From positions 248,001-312,000 of the forward strand of contig MU270078.1 of the NCBI GenBank assembly GCA_021432635.1: a DNA stretch of 64,000 nt, given 5' to 3'. This DNA is from Thozetella sp. PMI_491. Lineage: Eukaryota > Ascomycota > Sordariomycetes > Chaetosphaeriales > Chaetosphaeriaceae. Position 1 is the stretch's first letter, and the number at the start of each line of letters is the position of its first letter. Shown piece after piece: positions 11,608-22,255 of the stretch. The translations under genes were made by a program, and so were the position numbers. Under the pieces are notes generated by a model. It was not told the DNA's origin, ran no database searches, and worked only from the letters and a program-made list of their open reading frames with translations.

Positions 11608-13753
11608 GCTGAATAGAGTTAATAGATGTGTTAATGGCGATCTACAGTCATCTCAAGATCATTTTGTAACGAACATGAGTATGTGATAATAACTTAGACA
11701 GACGGGGCGAAGTTCGTCGACTCAAAGGGGAGAGAGAAGACCAAAGTTTATTCCTTCGCTCGTGTCAGGCTCGGCTGACGCTGTGGCTCATGGCGTTCCA
11801 TGCGCTACACAACATACCAGACCACCCCCAAACTTTGATTCACATCTATATCATGTAGGCCCCAAAGTTCACGAGGTTTGTGCAACTCTTCCGCGGTGTG
11901 TCTGTTGGGGCGGCCAGGTGACCAAGGGTGTCAGGTTCCGAGTGGTCAGCATGACCTAGCCCCACCAGCGCAGGCTGTTTCGGCGACAAGCTCCGGTACA
12001 ACGGTTGCACGCTAGAGGGGGCCAATCTCGTCCTCTGCGATGCTCGCAAGAGATGAGCTAAATAGAGTTCTATTTGTAGCGGGATGCACAAGCGCTTTAG
12101 CGGTGCGATGATTTACAACCAACGTGCATGTGTAGATGCTTCGATCCAATGATATCTCAACGCACCGCATCGCTACCGCCTCGCCCTGTGTGACTGTGCC
12201 GTGAACTACTTAGAGGCATGGAAGTTACAACGCTCAGGACAACACATACCCTAGTGGCCGGTCCTGGTGAAGGGCGCCATTAGGGATGCAGTAAATTTCC
12301 AGCGGGTCACGAAGTTGTGCCACGAATTTTCCACAGTTGTCGTCAGATTTTGTACTATCCAGTAGATGCAGACTCAGCTGCTTCTCGCGGTTCTGGAGAC
12401 TAAGATGACTGATAATGCGAAAGCTGGGCCGAGAATGGATACGAGACATTCACCTGTTATCGGGACTTGAAAGACGGGCGTCGTCTACCATGACACCGAC
12501 ACTTCGGGCATCAGGGAATGGCGCAGCAAAAACCACTGCCTTGTAAGACTGGAGAGCCCTATCCGTCTGGTCAGAAGTTTATCATTTGCTTACTTTGCAA
12601 CTAGTCTTGAAAGGTCTCACGAGAAACGTAGAGAATGGGTGTCGTATTATGCTCGGTACAAAAGGATAAGACGGCCTGGGATCTCATCGCCGCCTTTGAT
12701 CAATAAGAACTTCGGAGTTAAGTCTTGGTAGCAGGATGACGAACAAGGAAGCAGAGGGTAAGGCTAGCTGTTCCATAGTCTGACGTATAACTCCTGGGTA
12801 GTATTGTCTTTTATACGATCATAGCGCCAGCCTGAGGCCATCATGTGTGGTAACTAATTCCCCCGGCCTGCCCCGGCCTCGCGCTCTCAAGCGCCATGTC
12901 TCCTCAAGAGCGAGGAGCCCAGAAATAATGCCTCTGATGCGTTCAACCAATAATCCCAAACCAATAGTCCCAACGTCTGTGTAACCAAAGCAGCGCTAGC
13001 GCCAAACGGTCGATAGACGAGCTGTACAGTACAGAATACGGCAGCACTCGACGCCCAGTGTGACACGGAACCTTACGACCACAGGTTCCAAGCATCTGGG
13101 TGGGTAACTAGAGTAGTGCATGTCATCCGATATGTCGGATGGCAAGGTCCGAAAGTCTGCCGGCGGCTTACTCCTGCCCTCTGGTTTGTTGGCGCGCTGC
13201 GCATGCGCGCGTCCTCCCAGTTTCTGGTCCCGCCATGCGGGGAAGCGTAGCAGTGGGTAAGCACTGGGCGTTACACCCCCTCTTAACTATGTAACTCGAA
13301 TTTGACAGGGCCTTCGGCACGAAAACCGAAGGACTGCGAGCCTTAAGATAGGATCGATGAGGAAGGACTTTACTCGCTGGGAGGTGATAGGAACCATCGA
13401 GATTAGCTAAACGCAACTTTTCTCTTCCTCGTATTCAATCAAAATCCAGAGACGAACTGAAAAAGAAGGCAGTAGCTCGAGTTGAGCGGCAGACGGAGCT
13501 AAGATGGTAACGCATGAATAAAATGGCCAGTCTGACCCACAATCTAACTGCCGTGCCGTGTCACCTCGCAGTTCTGACAGACGGCCAAAAAACGAACCCG
13601 GCGATGTGGGTTGTGGTTGTTGGGGGCCGCCACGGTCTCATTCAATTTGTTACCGGAGGGTATATATTGAGCGACGACCAACGGCATCGGGGGGGATGGG
13701 CCTGAGCCTCACTGCGTGTACTTCAAATCGTTCTGCACATAGCTTCTCTCATT
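11608..13753. other. Long intergenic region, no gene seen
   Basis: About 2.1 kb between two divergent secreted-protein genes. Only short, compositionally random frames. A TATATATTGA element at 13661-13670 lies about 85 bp upstream of the next start and is a plausible TATA box for it. Confidence 0.5.
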
Positions 13754-14862
13754 ATGAATGCCCTCCTCACTATCGTGCTATTCGTCGTGGGAATTGTTGC
13801 TAGTCGATCGGGCCACGGGCATGGGTGCCCCGAACTTCACCGCGGGACCTTTGTCATTGACCAGTATCAACTGTATGCTGAGAATGCCGACTGGTATCCC
13901 GTCGACTGTGTAGTTCTTTTCGGGTCAGTCAACTATGTGGCGAACAGCAAGAAGGACATCTAACGCGGGAGCTCAGTGCCCTATGGAATGCGAGCGTAGT
14001 CATCTATGACCCGTACAAAGATCAGGTGCTGGATATTCTCGAATTTCCAGGTATCACACGAAGTGCCACATACCACATTGGCGGGGTGGCATGGGACCAG
14101 TACACCACGGACATCATCACGATCCTAGTGGACTCTGCTGCACCCTGGGCGACGGGCGGAAACGATGTCTCCGGCGACAACTTGGTGATGAAGTACAACA
14201 TAGCAACCAAGAAGATCCTGTGGACCGCCAATCTGACTGCGGTAACCCAGGGAAAGTACGGGGGGTTCCAGGACGTCGAGCACGACAGCCGCGGCAACAC
14301 ATATGTCGTAGGGAGCTATCCGAGCTCGATCATGCGCGTCGACAAGCTCGGCAAGAACGTCGTCCCCTGGTATCCTCCCCAGAGTACCATCACCAACCAG
14401 TACGGATACGGCGGGCTGGCCGCGCTTGGAGACATCCTGCTCACTAACGCTGGGAACGGACAGATTTATCGGTTCGACATGCGGCAGGAGAGAGGGGTCC
14501 CGGTTAATGTCCCCATCAGACCAAATGTCACCTTCCACGACGAAGATGCCATCTACATGCCGCCCATGTATGAGGGCAGGGTCCTGCTGGTGGCCAGCCA
14601 AGGGTCGGGCCTGCAGGTGCTGCGATCCAAGGACGCAAAATGGGAGTGGGCCGAGCATCTGGGAGTCATCCCAAGCCCCACAGGGGGGTTGTACGAGGGC
14701 TCGCTCGTGGTAGCCGCGGTGCAGATGGGAAGCAACTCGGTGTACCTTTTGGATGAGTTCTTCTCGGATCCGTGGGTGCCGGGTCTGACGGCGGGGAACC
14801 GGACCCGATTTCCCATGCCGGATGTCACGGCGCAGATCGAGGAGCTGCTGAAAAAGGCTTGA
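13754..14862 (+). CDS. TRI14-like secreted beta-propeller protein
   Basis: Exons 13754-13923 and 13977-14862. The 53-nt intron (GTCAGT, CTAAC, CAG) joins '..CVVLFG' to 'ALWNASVVIYDPYKD', the arrangement expected for homologues of the trichothecene cluster protein TRI14. The product has 351 residues, starting with a signal peptide (MNALLTIVLFVVGIVASRS). Typical features are ENADWYP, IGGVAWD, VDSAAPWATGG, GGFQDVEHD and the GNTYVVGSYPSSIMRVD strand pattern of a six-bladed, SMP-30-like propeller. The biochemical role of TRI14 proteins is unresolved; they have been linked to virulence in Fusarium. No trichothecene genes lie nearby, so this is a family member outside that cluster. Confidence 0.8.
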
Positions 14863-15751
14863 AGGCCCGCTCCGGACCTCCAGTTGGTTGGAGAGAGAAG
14901 AAAAAACAGAAAAGGGGGGGGGAGTGATAGAGTTATTCCTATTTGGATGTCTGCACCAGTGACTCAACCCCCCAAAGACCCATGTCGCTTAGACAGAAAA
15001 CTATAATACGTATCTACCTTTGTGCAGGAGCCTAGTATTCGATGACTCTTAACAGGATGCGATGCGTCTGTCCAGCCCGTAAATCGCCTTAGCTGTCCGC
15101 CAAGGGGCGAAGGCGGGGTAGCCAAGGCCGAGTGCGATTGGTGGCGCTTTTGACCAATGACAAGGAAAGACTCGACCAACTAGTGGGGGCAGTGCACCAC
15201 TTCATTTGCGGGCGGGCGTTTGTCTGTGTAGCAGCTGCAGTTTTGCTCATATGCGCAAAAGTTCGGTGGGGCCTAAGGCCGATGAAGACATGCAAGCCGC
15301 ATACAAGCAGCCACTAGGAAAGAAATGCACAATTGAGGCGAGGCAGCCAACCGCTAAGATGGCGTGCCTCTCGAATGCTGCAAAGGGAGGCAAGGCAATA
15401 ATGGGAAAACAGCCAGTCATAGCGCAGGATTTCCACTGTTTTGGGGCATTCTTTCGTCACCATCTCCAGATTCCCTTTTCCACGTGTGTTTCTCTGCCCG
15501 GCCACGCATGACTATAAAGCTTGCGAAAGTCCCGCCACCAAATCTCAACCACGCTCTATCAACAATTACACACTCACTTGTAGACGAACCAACCTCAGAC
15601 TCACAGAGGGACGAAATCGAAAGCACAGGCGCAGGACGACCCAGATCCCATTCTCCATCACCAGGGTCTCACAAGAAAACCATACGAATATACCACACAA
15701 ATTCTCGACTTACCGCAGCCAACACAGCCTAATCCACCTACTCAACTCAAC
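14863..15751. promoter_or_regulatory. Promoter region of the VIT-VWA gene
   Basis: No coding gene. A TATAAA element at 15513-15518 is followed by a C/A-rich, G-poor stretch up to the start at 15752, which is typical of a fungal 5' leader. A G-rich run lies near 14915-14923 just after the TRI14-like gene. Confidence 0.5.
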
Positions 15752-18721
15752 ATGCGGCGGCCCAATAGCAAACCGGCCCACAACCACATCTGCGGGCTGT
15801 ACTACATCCATGTGGGCCAACTCCGCAGATATCTGCCCCAAGTCTCCCTAGCCGCCCACACTACCATCCTCTCCTTCTCTAGCCGGACAACCCTCAAGCA
15901 GACATTTGTCAACCCCGGCAAAGACGAAAACATCCCAGAGCTCCGCTACACCTTCCCGCTCTATGATGGCGTGTCCGTCGTCCGCTTCAAATGCACCATA
16001 AACAAGACACGGGTAATCCACGGCGTCGTCCAGGAGCGCCACGAAGCGCGGAAGACATACGAAGATGCGGTAGCCAAGGGTCAGGTGGCTGGCCTCCTGG
16101 AGCAACTACCGGATGCTGCAGATGTCTTCACCACCACTCTTGGCAATATCCCCGGCGGCGCCACGATCGACGTCGAAATCACGTACCTCGGCGAGCTAAA
16201 GCATGACGCCGAAGTGGACGGCACTCGCTTCACCCTCCCTACTAGCATCGCCCCTCGTTACGGCAGCTACCCCGGAGAGCTGAGCAATCTCAGCGCTGTT
16301 GAACAGAAGGGTGGTATCGAGATCGTCGTCGACGCCGAGCTGCCAGCTGGGTCGAGCATCAAGAGCGTGCAGTCGCCGTCCCACCCCATCTCCGTCACCA
16401 TCGGGAGCACCTCCGATTCGGCCGCCGACGCCGAGCCGTCCCTACAGAAGGCCTCCGCCACGCTCTCGCTCGGTGAGGCCTGCCTCGACAAAGACTTCAT
16501 CTTGCAGGTGGTCGCTACCAACACATCAAACCCGGTCGCGATCCTGGAGACGCACCCGACCCTGCCGAACCACCGGGCCCTCATGGCCACGCTCGTGCCC
16601 CGGTTCAACCTCCCCGCCGCCCGTCCCGAGGTCGTCTTTGTGTGCGATCGCTCCGGCTCGATGGGCGACGGAAAAAAGATACCAAACCTCGTCGCCGCGC
16701 TGCAGATCTTCCTCAAGTCGCTGCCGCTGGGGGTCAAGTTCAACATCTGCTCGTTCGGCTCGAGGCACGAGTTTCTCTTCCCGCGCTCGCGGTCCTACGA
16801 CGCCGCGAGCCTCAGCGAGGCTACCAGCTACGTTTCCAAGTTTCAGGCGAATTTCGGCGGCACGCAGATGCTCAAGCCACTCGAGGACACCTTCAAGCAA
16901 CGGTACGCCGACATGGATCTCGACGTGTTCCTGTTGACAGACGGCGAGACCTGGGAGCAGAACGTTCTCATCGACATGGTGAACTCCCAGGTCACCGAGA
17001 GCAAGGGCGCCATCCGGGTATTCACGCTCGCTATCGGGCGCGGCGCCAGCCACGCCCTCACTGAGGGCGTAGCGCGGGCCGGCAACGGCTTCGCGCAGAG
17101 CGTGAGTGAGGACGAGAAGATGAACACCAAGGTCGTCCGCATGCTAAAGGCGGCCCTGTCGCCCCACATCTCCGACTACACCATGGAAGTCAAGTATGGC
17201 AGCGACCCAGCCGCGGAGGAAGACGATGACTTCGAGGTGGTCGAAAAGGTCATGGATGCCCTCTCTCTCGAGATCGTCGGGCCGCAGGACGAACCTAAGC
17301 CCGAGGTGGCCGAGGCCGAGAAGCCCAAGGCGCCCATCTCGCTCTTCGACACTTCAGTCAACCCCGATGTCGCCATGCCCGACGCCGCCGCAGATAAGAC
17401 AGCTGGCGGAAAGTATGCCCACGTACCTGCCGTGGCAGAGCCGAAGCTGCTCCAGGCGCCGTTCGTCATCCCTCCCCTGTTCTCCTTCAATCGCACCAAC
17501 GTCTACCTGCTTCTCTCGCCGGAGGCGTCCCAGAGGACGCCCAAGTCTATCGTGCTCCGGGGCACGTCTGCCCTCGGGCCACTGGAGCTCGAAGTCCCTA
17601 TCTCTATCCTGGCCGAGAAGGGCGAGACCATCCACCAGCTGGCGGCTCGCAAGGCTGTCAAAGAGCTCGAAGAGGGGCGCGGCTGGCTCTTCCATGCCAA
17701 GGACGCCAGCGACGGCAAGCTGCTCAAGGAGAAATACGACGGGCGCTTCTCCGACATGGTCGAGCGCGAAGCGGTCCGGCTTGGCGTCAAGTTCCAAGTG
17801 GGCAGCAAGTGGTGTAGCTTTGTGGCCGTGGAGGAGAACGGGCCGTCTACGCCCGTGGCAGCACCCGACAATACGTCCGGTCAGAATGATGAAAACGTCG
17901 AAGCGGTGCCCGACTCCGCACCCCGACCCGCGATCCGCGCGCGCCGAAGCCACTCTTCCCGGTTTGCCCCCCCCTCTCCTCCTATCCAGCCAATGATGGC
18001 TATGGCTTCTAGCTCTTCTCCCGCCATCAAGGCGATGAAGGCGGTAGCGGACACCGCACCACAGGCGACCCCGGCTGCAAAGGAGTACTTTGCAGCCATG
18101 ATACCCCGCAAGTCCAACACAGCTTCTGCGGCGAGGATGGGAGCGTTCGGAAGCTCACCGAACTTTCCCCCGGGCATGACCTCGGAAGCCCGCTTTGCCA
18201 TGGCGGCCAACCCGAGGAAAGGCAACGGCGCCACGATGGCTTTAATGGCGAGTGCAGCCCCGCTCACACTGGGATCGAGCTCGGGCGTGGCGATGGCAAA
18301 GAAGAGGAAGAGTGTCAGGGCGCCAGGTCCTGCATGGGGGGTGGACGTTGAGGACGACGACGACGACGAGGAAGTCGATGAGGCTGCGGCTCCTCAAGAC
18401 AAGCTCGATCTCCTGGTTTCCCTGCAGACCTTCACGGGCGCCTGGACCTGGAGCGACGAGCTTCTGCGCATCCTCGGCTTGGACGCGGCGCGCATCACAG
18501 CCATTGCCCAGCAGCACAACATCGCTGACCAAGTCGGCACCGATATCCTCGCCACCGCGCTGGTCCTGGTCTTCCTGGACGATAAGCTGGCGGCGCGCCG
18601 CGACGAGTGGGAGATGCTGGTAGAGAAGTCAGTCGAGTGGCTGGAGACGGAGGTCCAGGGTCGCGGCACGACCGCGGACGCCTATGTCAAGGATACTAGG
18701 GTTTTCTTCGTTGGCGCTTAA
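15752..18721 (+). CDS. VIT and von Willebrand type-A domain protein
   Basis: Intronless, 989 residues. An N-terminal VIT domain (about residues 1-150; 'HICGLYYIHVGQLRRYLPQV', 'LYDGVSVVRFKC', 'IHGVVQERHEARKTYEDAV') is followed by a VWA domain (about 290-470) with an intact metal-ion site, DRSGS near residue 298, plus the later TDGE acidic position. The C-terminal part carries low-complexity, alanine/methionine-rich sequence, a run of acidic residues (EDDDDDEE) and a final helical block (LDLLVSLQTFTGAWTW) that recurs in fungal and animal VIT-VWA proteins. There is no signal peptide, so the protein is probably intracellular. It belongs to the inter-alpha-trypsin-inhibitor heavy chain / PARP4-like domain group. 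Fungal function is unknown. Confidence 0.85.
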   Translation: MRRPNSKPAHNHICGLYYIHVGQLRRYLPQVSLAAHTTILSFSSRTTLKQTFVNPGKDENIPELRYTFPLYDGVSVVRFKCTINKTRVIHGVVQERHEARKTYEDAVAKGQVAGLLEQLPDAADVFTTTLGNIPGGATIDVEITYLGELKHDAEVDGTRFTLPTSIAPRYGSYPGELSNLSAVEQKGGIEIVVDAELPAGSSIKSVQSPSHPISVTIGSTSDSAADAEPSLQKASATLSLGEACLDKDFILQVVATNTSNPVAILETHPTLPNHRALMATLVPRFNLPAARPEVVFVCDRSGSMGDGKKIPNLVAALQIFLKSLPLGVKFNICSFGSRHEFLFPRSRSYDAASLSEATSYVSKFQANFGGTQMLKPLEDTFKQRYADMDLDVFLLTDGETWEQNVLIDMVNSQVTESKGAIRVFTLAIGRGASHALTEGVARAGNGFAQSVSEDEKMNTKVVRMLKAALSPHISDYTMEVKYGSDPAAEEDDDFEVVEKVMDALSLEIVGPQDEPKPEVAEAEKPKAPISLFDTSVNPDVAMPDAAADKTAGGKYAHVPAVAEPKLLQAPFVIPPLFSFNRTNVYLLLSPEASQRTPKSIVLRGTSALGPLELEVPISILAEKGETIHQLAARKAVKELEEGRGWLFHAKDASDGKLLKEKYDGRFSDMVEREAVRLGVKFQVGSKWCSFVAVEENGPSTPVAAPDNTSGQNDENVEAVPDSAPRPAIRARRSHSSRFAPPSPPIQPMMAMASSSSPAIKAMKAVADTAPQATPAAKEYFAAMIPRKSNTASAARMGAFGSSPNFPPGMTSEARFAMAANPRKGNGATMALMASAAPLTLGSSSGVAMAKKRKSVRAPGPAWGVDVEDDDDDEEVDEAAAPQDKLDLLVSLQTFTGAWTWSDELLRILGLDAARITAIAQQHNIADQVGTDILATALVLVFLDDKLAARRDEWEMLVEKSVEWLETEVQGRGTTADAYVKDTRVFFVGA

Positions 18722-18963
18722 GAGCCAACCATTACTGTATTTGAGGACTTGTTTCGGAGTTTTACTGGTGCGAAGGGAATTCTATGACTTATACGACGGC
18801 CAACGATGCTGTCTAGCCCAATTGCTGCGAATGGTCGTGAACCGACCACTAATTAGAGTAGCATAAATCGCATTGATAAATATGCCTTGCTTATTACGAC
18901 CATGCTAAAGCCCGCGTGATGTCCCAACCTGCTAACTGTGATTTTCGACCAAGAGAAGACACC

Positions 18964-20217
18964 TCACGCAGTCAAGCCCATCTTCTTCGCTAGAGCTTCC
19001 GCGATATCCCGGGCAAACCCGGTATCATTGATGTCCCTTTCGTCCTCCACTACCCGGACTCCGCTTCCCTCTAGTTCCTGCACGACCGTCTCGAACAAGA
19101 CCTTATCTGCTGCCTGATCTTCGAAGGGATCGCCGGGCTTTGATATCATGCTCACCCCGCCTTTGGGTATCCAGACCTCTACCTTGGTCGGGTCCGCTGT
19201 CTTCTTGAGCTTCGCGCAGATGAACTGCCCGATCTGACGGCATTCGTCCTCGGAAGACCTCATCAATGTCACAAAGGCATTGTGCTCGTACAGCTTCCTG
19301 TCCTGATATCTCTCGGGTACGGTAGATTTGGGGCCGAAGTTGGTCATATCCGTCGCCCCAAGTGATACAATGTTGGGAATCCCGGCAAGGATGGCGGCGT
19401 CGAGCCGGTCTGGGCCAGCGCTCATCACGCCTCCCGTAATCTGGTCGCATATTTCCGTGGTGGTGAGATCAAGGACCGCGTCCAGTCTCCCCTCGCGAAT
19501 GAGCCGCTCCATGGCTTTCCCTCCATGGCCGGTTGCGTGAAAGATGTAGGTCTCGATGCCGTAGTTCGTTTCCAGATGATGTCGAATGGTATCGACCCCA
19601 GGTGTCGTGACGCCGAACATCGTTATTCCTACCTTCTTGGATGAACTTCGCGAACCTTCGGCGGATATCTTTCCCGTAGAACGCTTTGCGTACGACAGGG
19701 CCGCCGCAGCGATGGAAGCTCCCGCGTTGCTCAGCACGTCTCGCAACACACCATTCATCCCCGCGACATCGACGACAGAGTACATCAGAGTGATGTCTGT
19801 TTCTCCAACGATCGGCCCAACATCGCCGCTAGCCACCGTCGACACGATCATCTTTGGAAATCCAATCGGTAGCGCTTCTCGCATAATAGGAGAAGCTAAC
19901 GAGGTACCGCACGACCCTCCCGCAGCAATGATGCCATGAATCGATCCGGCCTCATATAGCTCGCGCACCAGACGGGAGGCACAGGCGCTCATGAACTTGA
20001 CTAGTTCAGGGCGAGGCAGGCCGGATACATCTTGGCTGTCGCCATAACGCGATATCAGGGCGGCTTGAGAGACTGAAATTGCGTCGTGCTCGATATTCGT
20101 GCGTCCCACGTCGATTAATAGGACCTTCACACCCGACGTGTCTTCAATTTCGTTCCGGAGAAACACGAGCTGGTCGAGTTTCGTGTCGCAGGTTCCCAGC
20201 ACAACGATGGAAGCCAT
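18964..20217 (-). CDS. Tm-1-like ATP-binding protein (UPF0261)
   Basis: Intronless, 417 residues from the methionine of MASIVVLGTCDTKLDQL; the 14 residues before it look like leader sequence. Matches the UPF0261 / Tm-1-like ATP-binding family: GTCDTK at the N-terminus, IIAAGGSCGTSLASPIMREALP in the middle (nucleotide-binding glycine loops), DITLMYSVVDVAGMN, FHATGHGG and the PKGGVSMIS block near the end. The homologous half of plant Tm-1 binds viral replication proteins; the native enzymatic role of the family is not established. A TIM-barrel gene corresponding to the other half of Tm-1 starts 319 bp away in the opposite direction. Confidence 0.87.
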   Translation of the reverse strand: MASIVVLGTCDTKLDQLVFLRNEIEDTSGVKVLLIDVGRTNIEHDAISVSQAALISRYGDSQDVSGLPRPELVKFMSACASRLVRELYEAGSIHGIIAAGGSCGTSLASPIMREALPIGFPKMIVSTVASGDVGPIVGETDITLMYSVVDVAGMNGVLRDVLSNAGASIAAAALSYAKRSTGKISAEGSRSSSKKVGITMFGVTTPGVDTIRHHLETNYGIETYIFHATGHGGKAMERLIREGRLDAVLDLTTTEICDQITGGVMSAGPDRLDAAILAGIPNIVSLGATDMTNFGPKSTVPERYQDRKLYEHNAFVTLMRSSEDECRQIGQFICAKLKKTADPTKVEVWIPKGGVSMISKPGDPFEDQAADKVLFETVVQELEGSGVRVVEDERDINDTGFARDIAEALAKKMGLTA

Positions 20218-20536
20218 GATCAACGGATGCCGGACCGGGAGCTCGGCCAGGGTGAACACGATCCTATCTCCACGGAGGGGGTCGCACAGGGCGATTGAGC
20301 ATTACTCGAGAGGGTAATACTAGTGAAATCCGTCTATTCGGATTCAAAACACGATGCTGGCCACGTCAACCCTCCGAGACACGGTGCGGTATAAGTAAGA
20401 CGTTGGAAGAGATGCGGGGGCGTGACGTCAAATCCGGCCACTGTAGAATGGCTCGGCTGAAAATGGCAACCGCACGTCAACATTACATCTCACCTCCGTG
20501 TGCCCCAACGCTCGGTCAAGTATTTAAAAAAAGGAA
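20218..20536. promoter_or_regulatory. Shared bidirectional promoter of the Tm-1-like pair
   Basis: The 319 bp between two divergent starts is short enough that both genes must share regulatory DNA. A TATTTAAAAAAA stretch just before 20537 may help position the rightward start. No other element is recognised. Confidence 0.55.
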
Positions 20537-21427
20537 ATGGCTCCCCCGACCGACAGGGCAGCGATCCTCAAGGCCCTGAGGGCCCAGATAGCGAGCAACA
20601 ACCCGATCGTCGGGGCCGGCGCCGGCATCGGCCTCTCGGCAAAATTCGTCGAGGCCGGCGGTGGCGATCTGATTATCATCTACAACAGCGGGCGATTTCG
20701 CATGGCCGGCCGAGGCTCCCTAGCCGGGTTGATGCCGTACGGAAATGCCAACGACGTGGTGGTCGACATGGTATTTATGCCGCCCCCTGAACTCGCTTCC
20801 CCGCCCTGACTGGCCCCGCAGGCAAAGGAGGTGCTCCCCGTGGTCAAGCACACCCCGGTGCTCGCCGGCGTGTGCGCGTCAGATCCGTTCCGCAGCATCC
20901 CTCAGTTCCTGCGCCAGCTCAAGGACCTGGGCTTTGCCGGCGTGCAGAACTTTCCCACGGTCGGCCTGATCGACGGTCAGTTCCGGCAGAACTTAGAGGA
21001 GACGGGCATGGGCTACGGCGAGGAAGTCGAGATGGTGCGGGCGGCCCGCGAGCTGGACCTACTAACAACGCCGTACGTCTTCGACGTCGACGAGAGCAGG
21101 AGGATGGCTCAAGCCGGCGCCGATATCTTGGTAGCGCACATGGGCCTCACGACGAGCGGATCCATCGGTGCGGCCACAGCCAAGACGCTAGACGACTGTG
21201 TGAAGCTCATCCAGGAAATCCGGGATGCTGCGATTGAGATTAACCCCGATATTATTGTTCTCTGCCATGGTGGTCCCATTGCGGCGCCCGAAGATGCGCG
21301 GTACGTGTTGGCGAGAACAAGGGGCGTGCACGGATTCTACGGAGCCAGCTCGATGGAGCGCCTACCGGTGGAGGAGGCTATCACCAATATTACGAAGAGC
21401 TTCAAGTCGATCCGGCCTTCAGAGTAG
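20537..21427 (+). CDS. TIM-barrel protein, phosphoenolpyruvate hydrolase-like (second half of Tm-1)
   Basis: Exons 20537-20770 and 20822-21427; the 51-nt intron (GTATTT..CTGAC..CAG) is in phase 0, giving 279 residues. Family signs are [21 protein letters not shown] at the start, [58 protein letters not shown] and CHGGP / [12 protein letters not shown] at the end. This is the TIM-barrel family annotated as PEP hydrolase-like, which forms the C-terminal half of plant Tm-1 and is usually encoded next to UPF0261 in bacteria. The catalysed reaction is not firmly known. Divergent pairing with the UPF0261 gene implies co-expression. Confidence 0.87.
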
Positions 21428-21619
21428 AGTCGGGGGGGAAAGGTTTGGAGAAACTATGCTACAACTAAGCATAACGCAGGCACTCAGCCTAGGGGGTTAG
21501 ATGCTATATCTACTACCAGCCTTACCATTCCGTGATCCCGATATCCAATATTGTACACCACGGGCCGTGTTTGTCCTACCCACCCCGTGAATAACCGGCC
21601 CGGAAGAATCCCGCTGCTG

Positions 21620-22255
21620 CTAGATTCCAGCCCAAACAATGCCGATCCCAAGCGCAACTGCCAGTGTAACCGCAAGCATGCGCGGCTCCGTACGGCCGCC
21701 GGCCCCCCAAGCGTAGGGCCGCATAACCTCGTGCCACGTGCACCCCGTCATGACGCAGGTATAGTACGTCTGCGCATACCACCCCTCGGGGACCGCAGTC
21801 CAGTCGGCCGGATTCCCGTGCGCGGGCACCGTCACCTGCGGGTTCTCGACGATGACCGTTTTGTCTGGAGACAACGGCACCGTGACCGGGCCGCCCACGA
21901 CAATACCGGGTGGTGCCGGGCCACCGGGCCAATTGTCCGGGCCGCCGCCCGGGCCGGGACCCGGACTAGCTTGCGGGTAGCCCGGGGGTTGTTGGCCGGC
22001 GGGGGGCGCCGCCCAGGTTGTTGGGCTCGGCGCCCATGTGGTATGCGGCGCGGGAGCCGGCGCCGGGGCCCACGTGCTAACCGGTGGCGCCGGCGGGGGA
22101 GGCGTGTAGTAGGAGCCTCCGCCGCCGTTGCCCCATTGGGTGGTGGCGGGCGGCGCCGGGGCCCATGTGGACGCCGGGTAGCCCTGGGGAAAGCGAGCGA
22201 TGAGCGACGATGGAAGCAGAGCGAGCGCGTCTAAGACGTAGCGCGGGATGAACAT
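21620..22255 (-). CDS. Proline-rich GPI-type cell-wall protein
   Basis: 211 residues when started at MFIPRYVLDALALLPSSLI, which resembles a signal peptide. Longer upstream frames would bury it. The middle is rich in Pro, Ala, Gly, Thr and Trp with degenerate repeats of the form (S/T)TWAPxPP. Next comes a more ordered cysteine-containing segment (TYYTCVMTGCTWHEV), then a hydrophobic C-terminus (MLAVTLAVALGIGIVWAGI) expected for GPI attachment. Likely a small secreted wall or surface protein; no enzymatic motif. The G/C-rich repeats make start choice uncertain. Confidence 0.6.
   Translation of the reverse strand: MFIPRYVLDALALLPSSLIARFPQGYPASTWAPAPPATTQWGNGGGGSYYTPPPPAPPVSTWAPAPAPAPHTTWAPSPTTWAAPPAGQQPPGYPQASPGPGPGGGPDNWPGGPAPPGIVVGGPVTVPLSPDKTVIVENPQVTVPAHGNPADWTAVPEGWYAQTYYTCVMTGCTWHEVMRPYAWGAGGRTEPRMLAVTLAVALGIGIVWAGI

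Noticed and set aside
13754-14862. Idea that the window contains a trichothecene biosynthetic cluster
   Set aside because: Only a TRI14-like protein is present; there is no terpene synthase, P450, acetyltransferase or TRI6/TRI10 regulator around it.
16299-17996. Long Arg/Ser/Pro-rich frames inside the VIT-VWA gene
   Set aside because: They overlap the VIT-VWA coding sequence in other frames and show the biased composition of frame-shifted GC-rich coding DNA.
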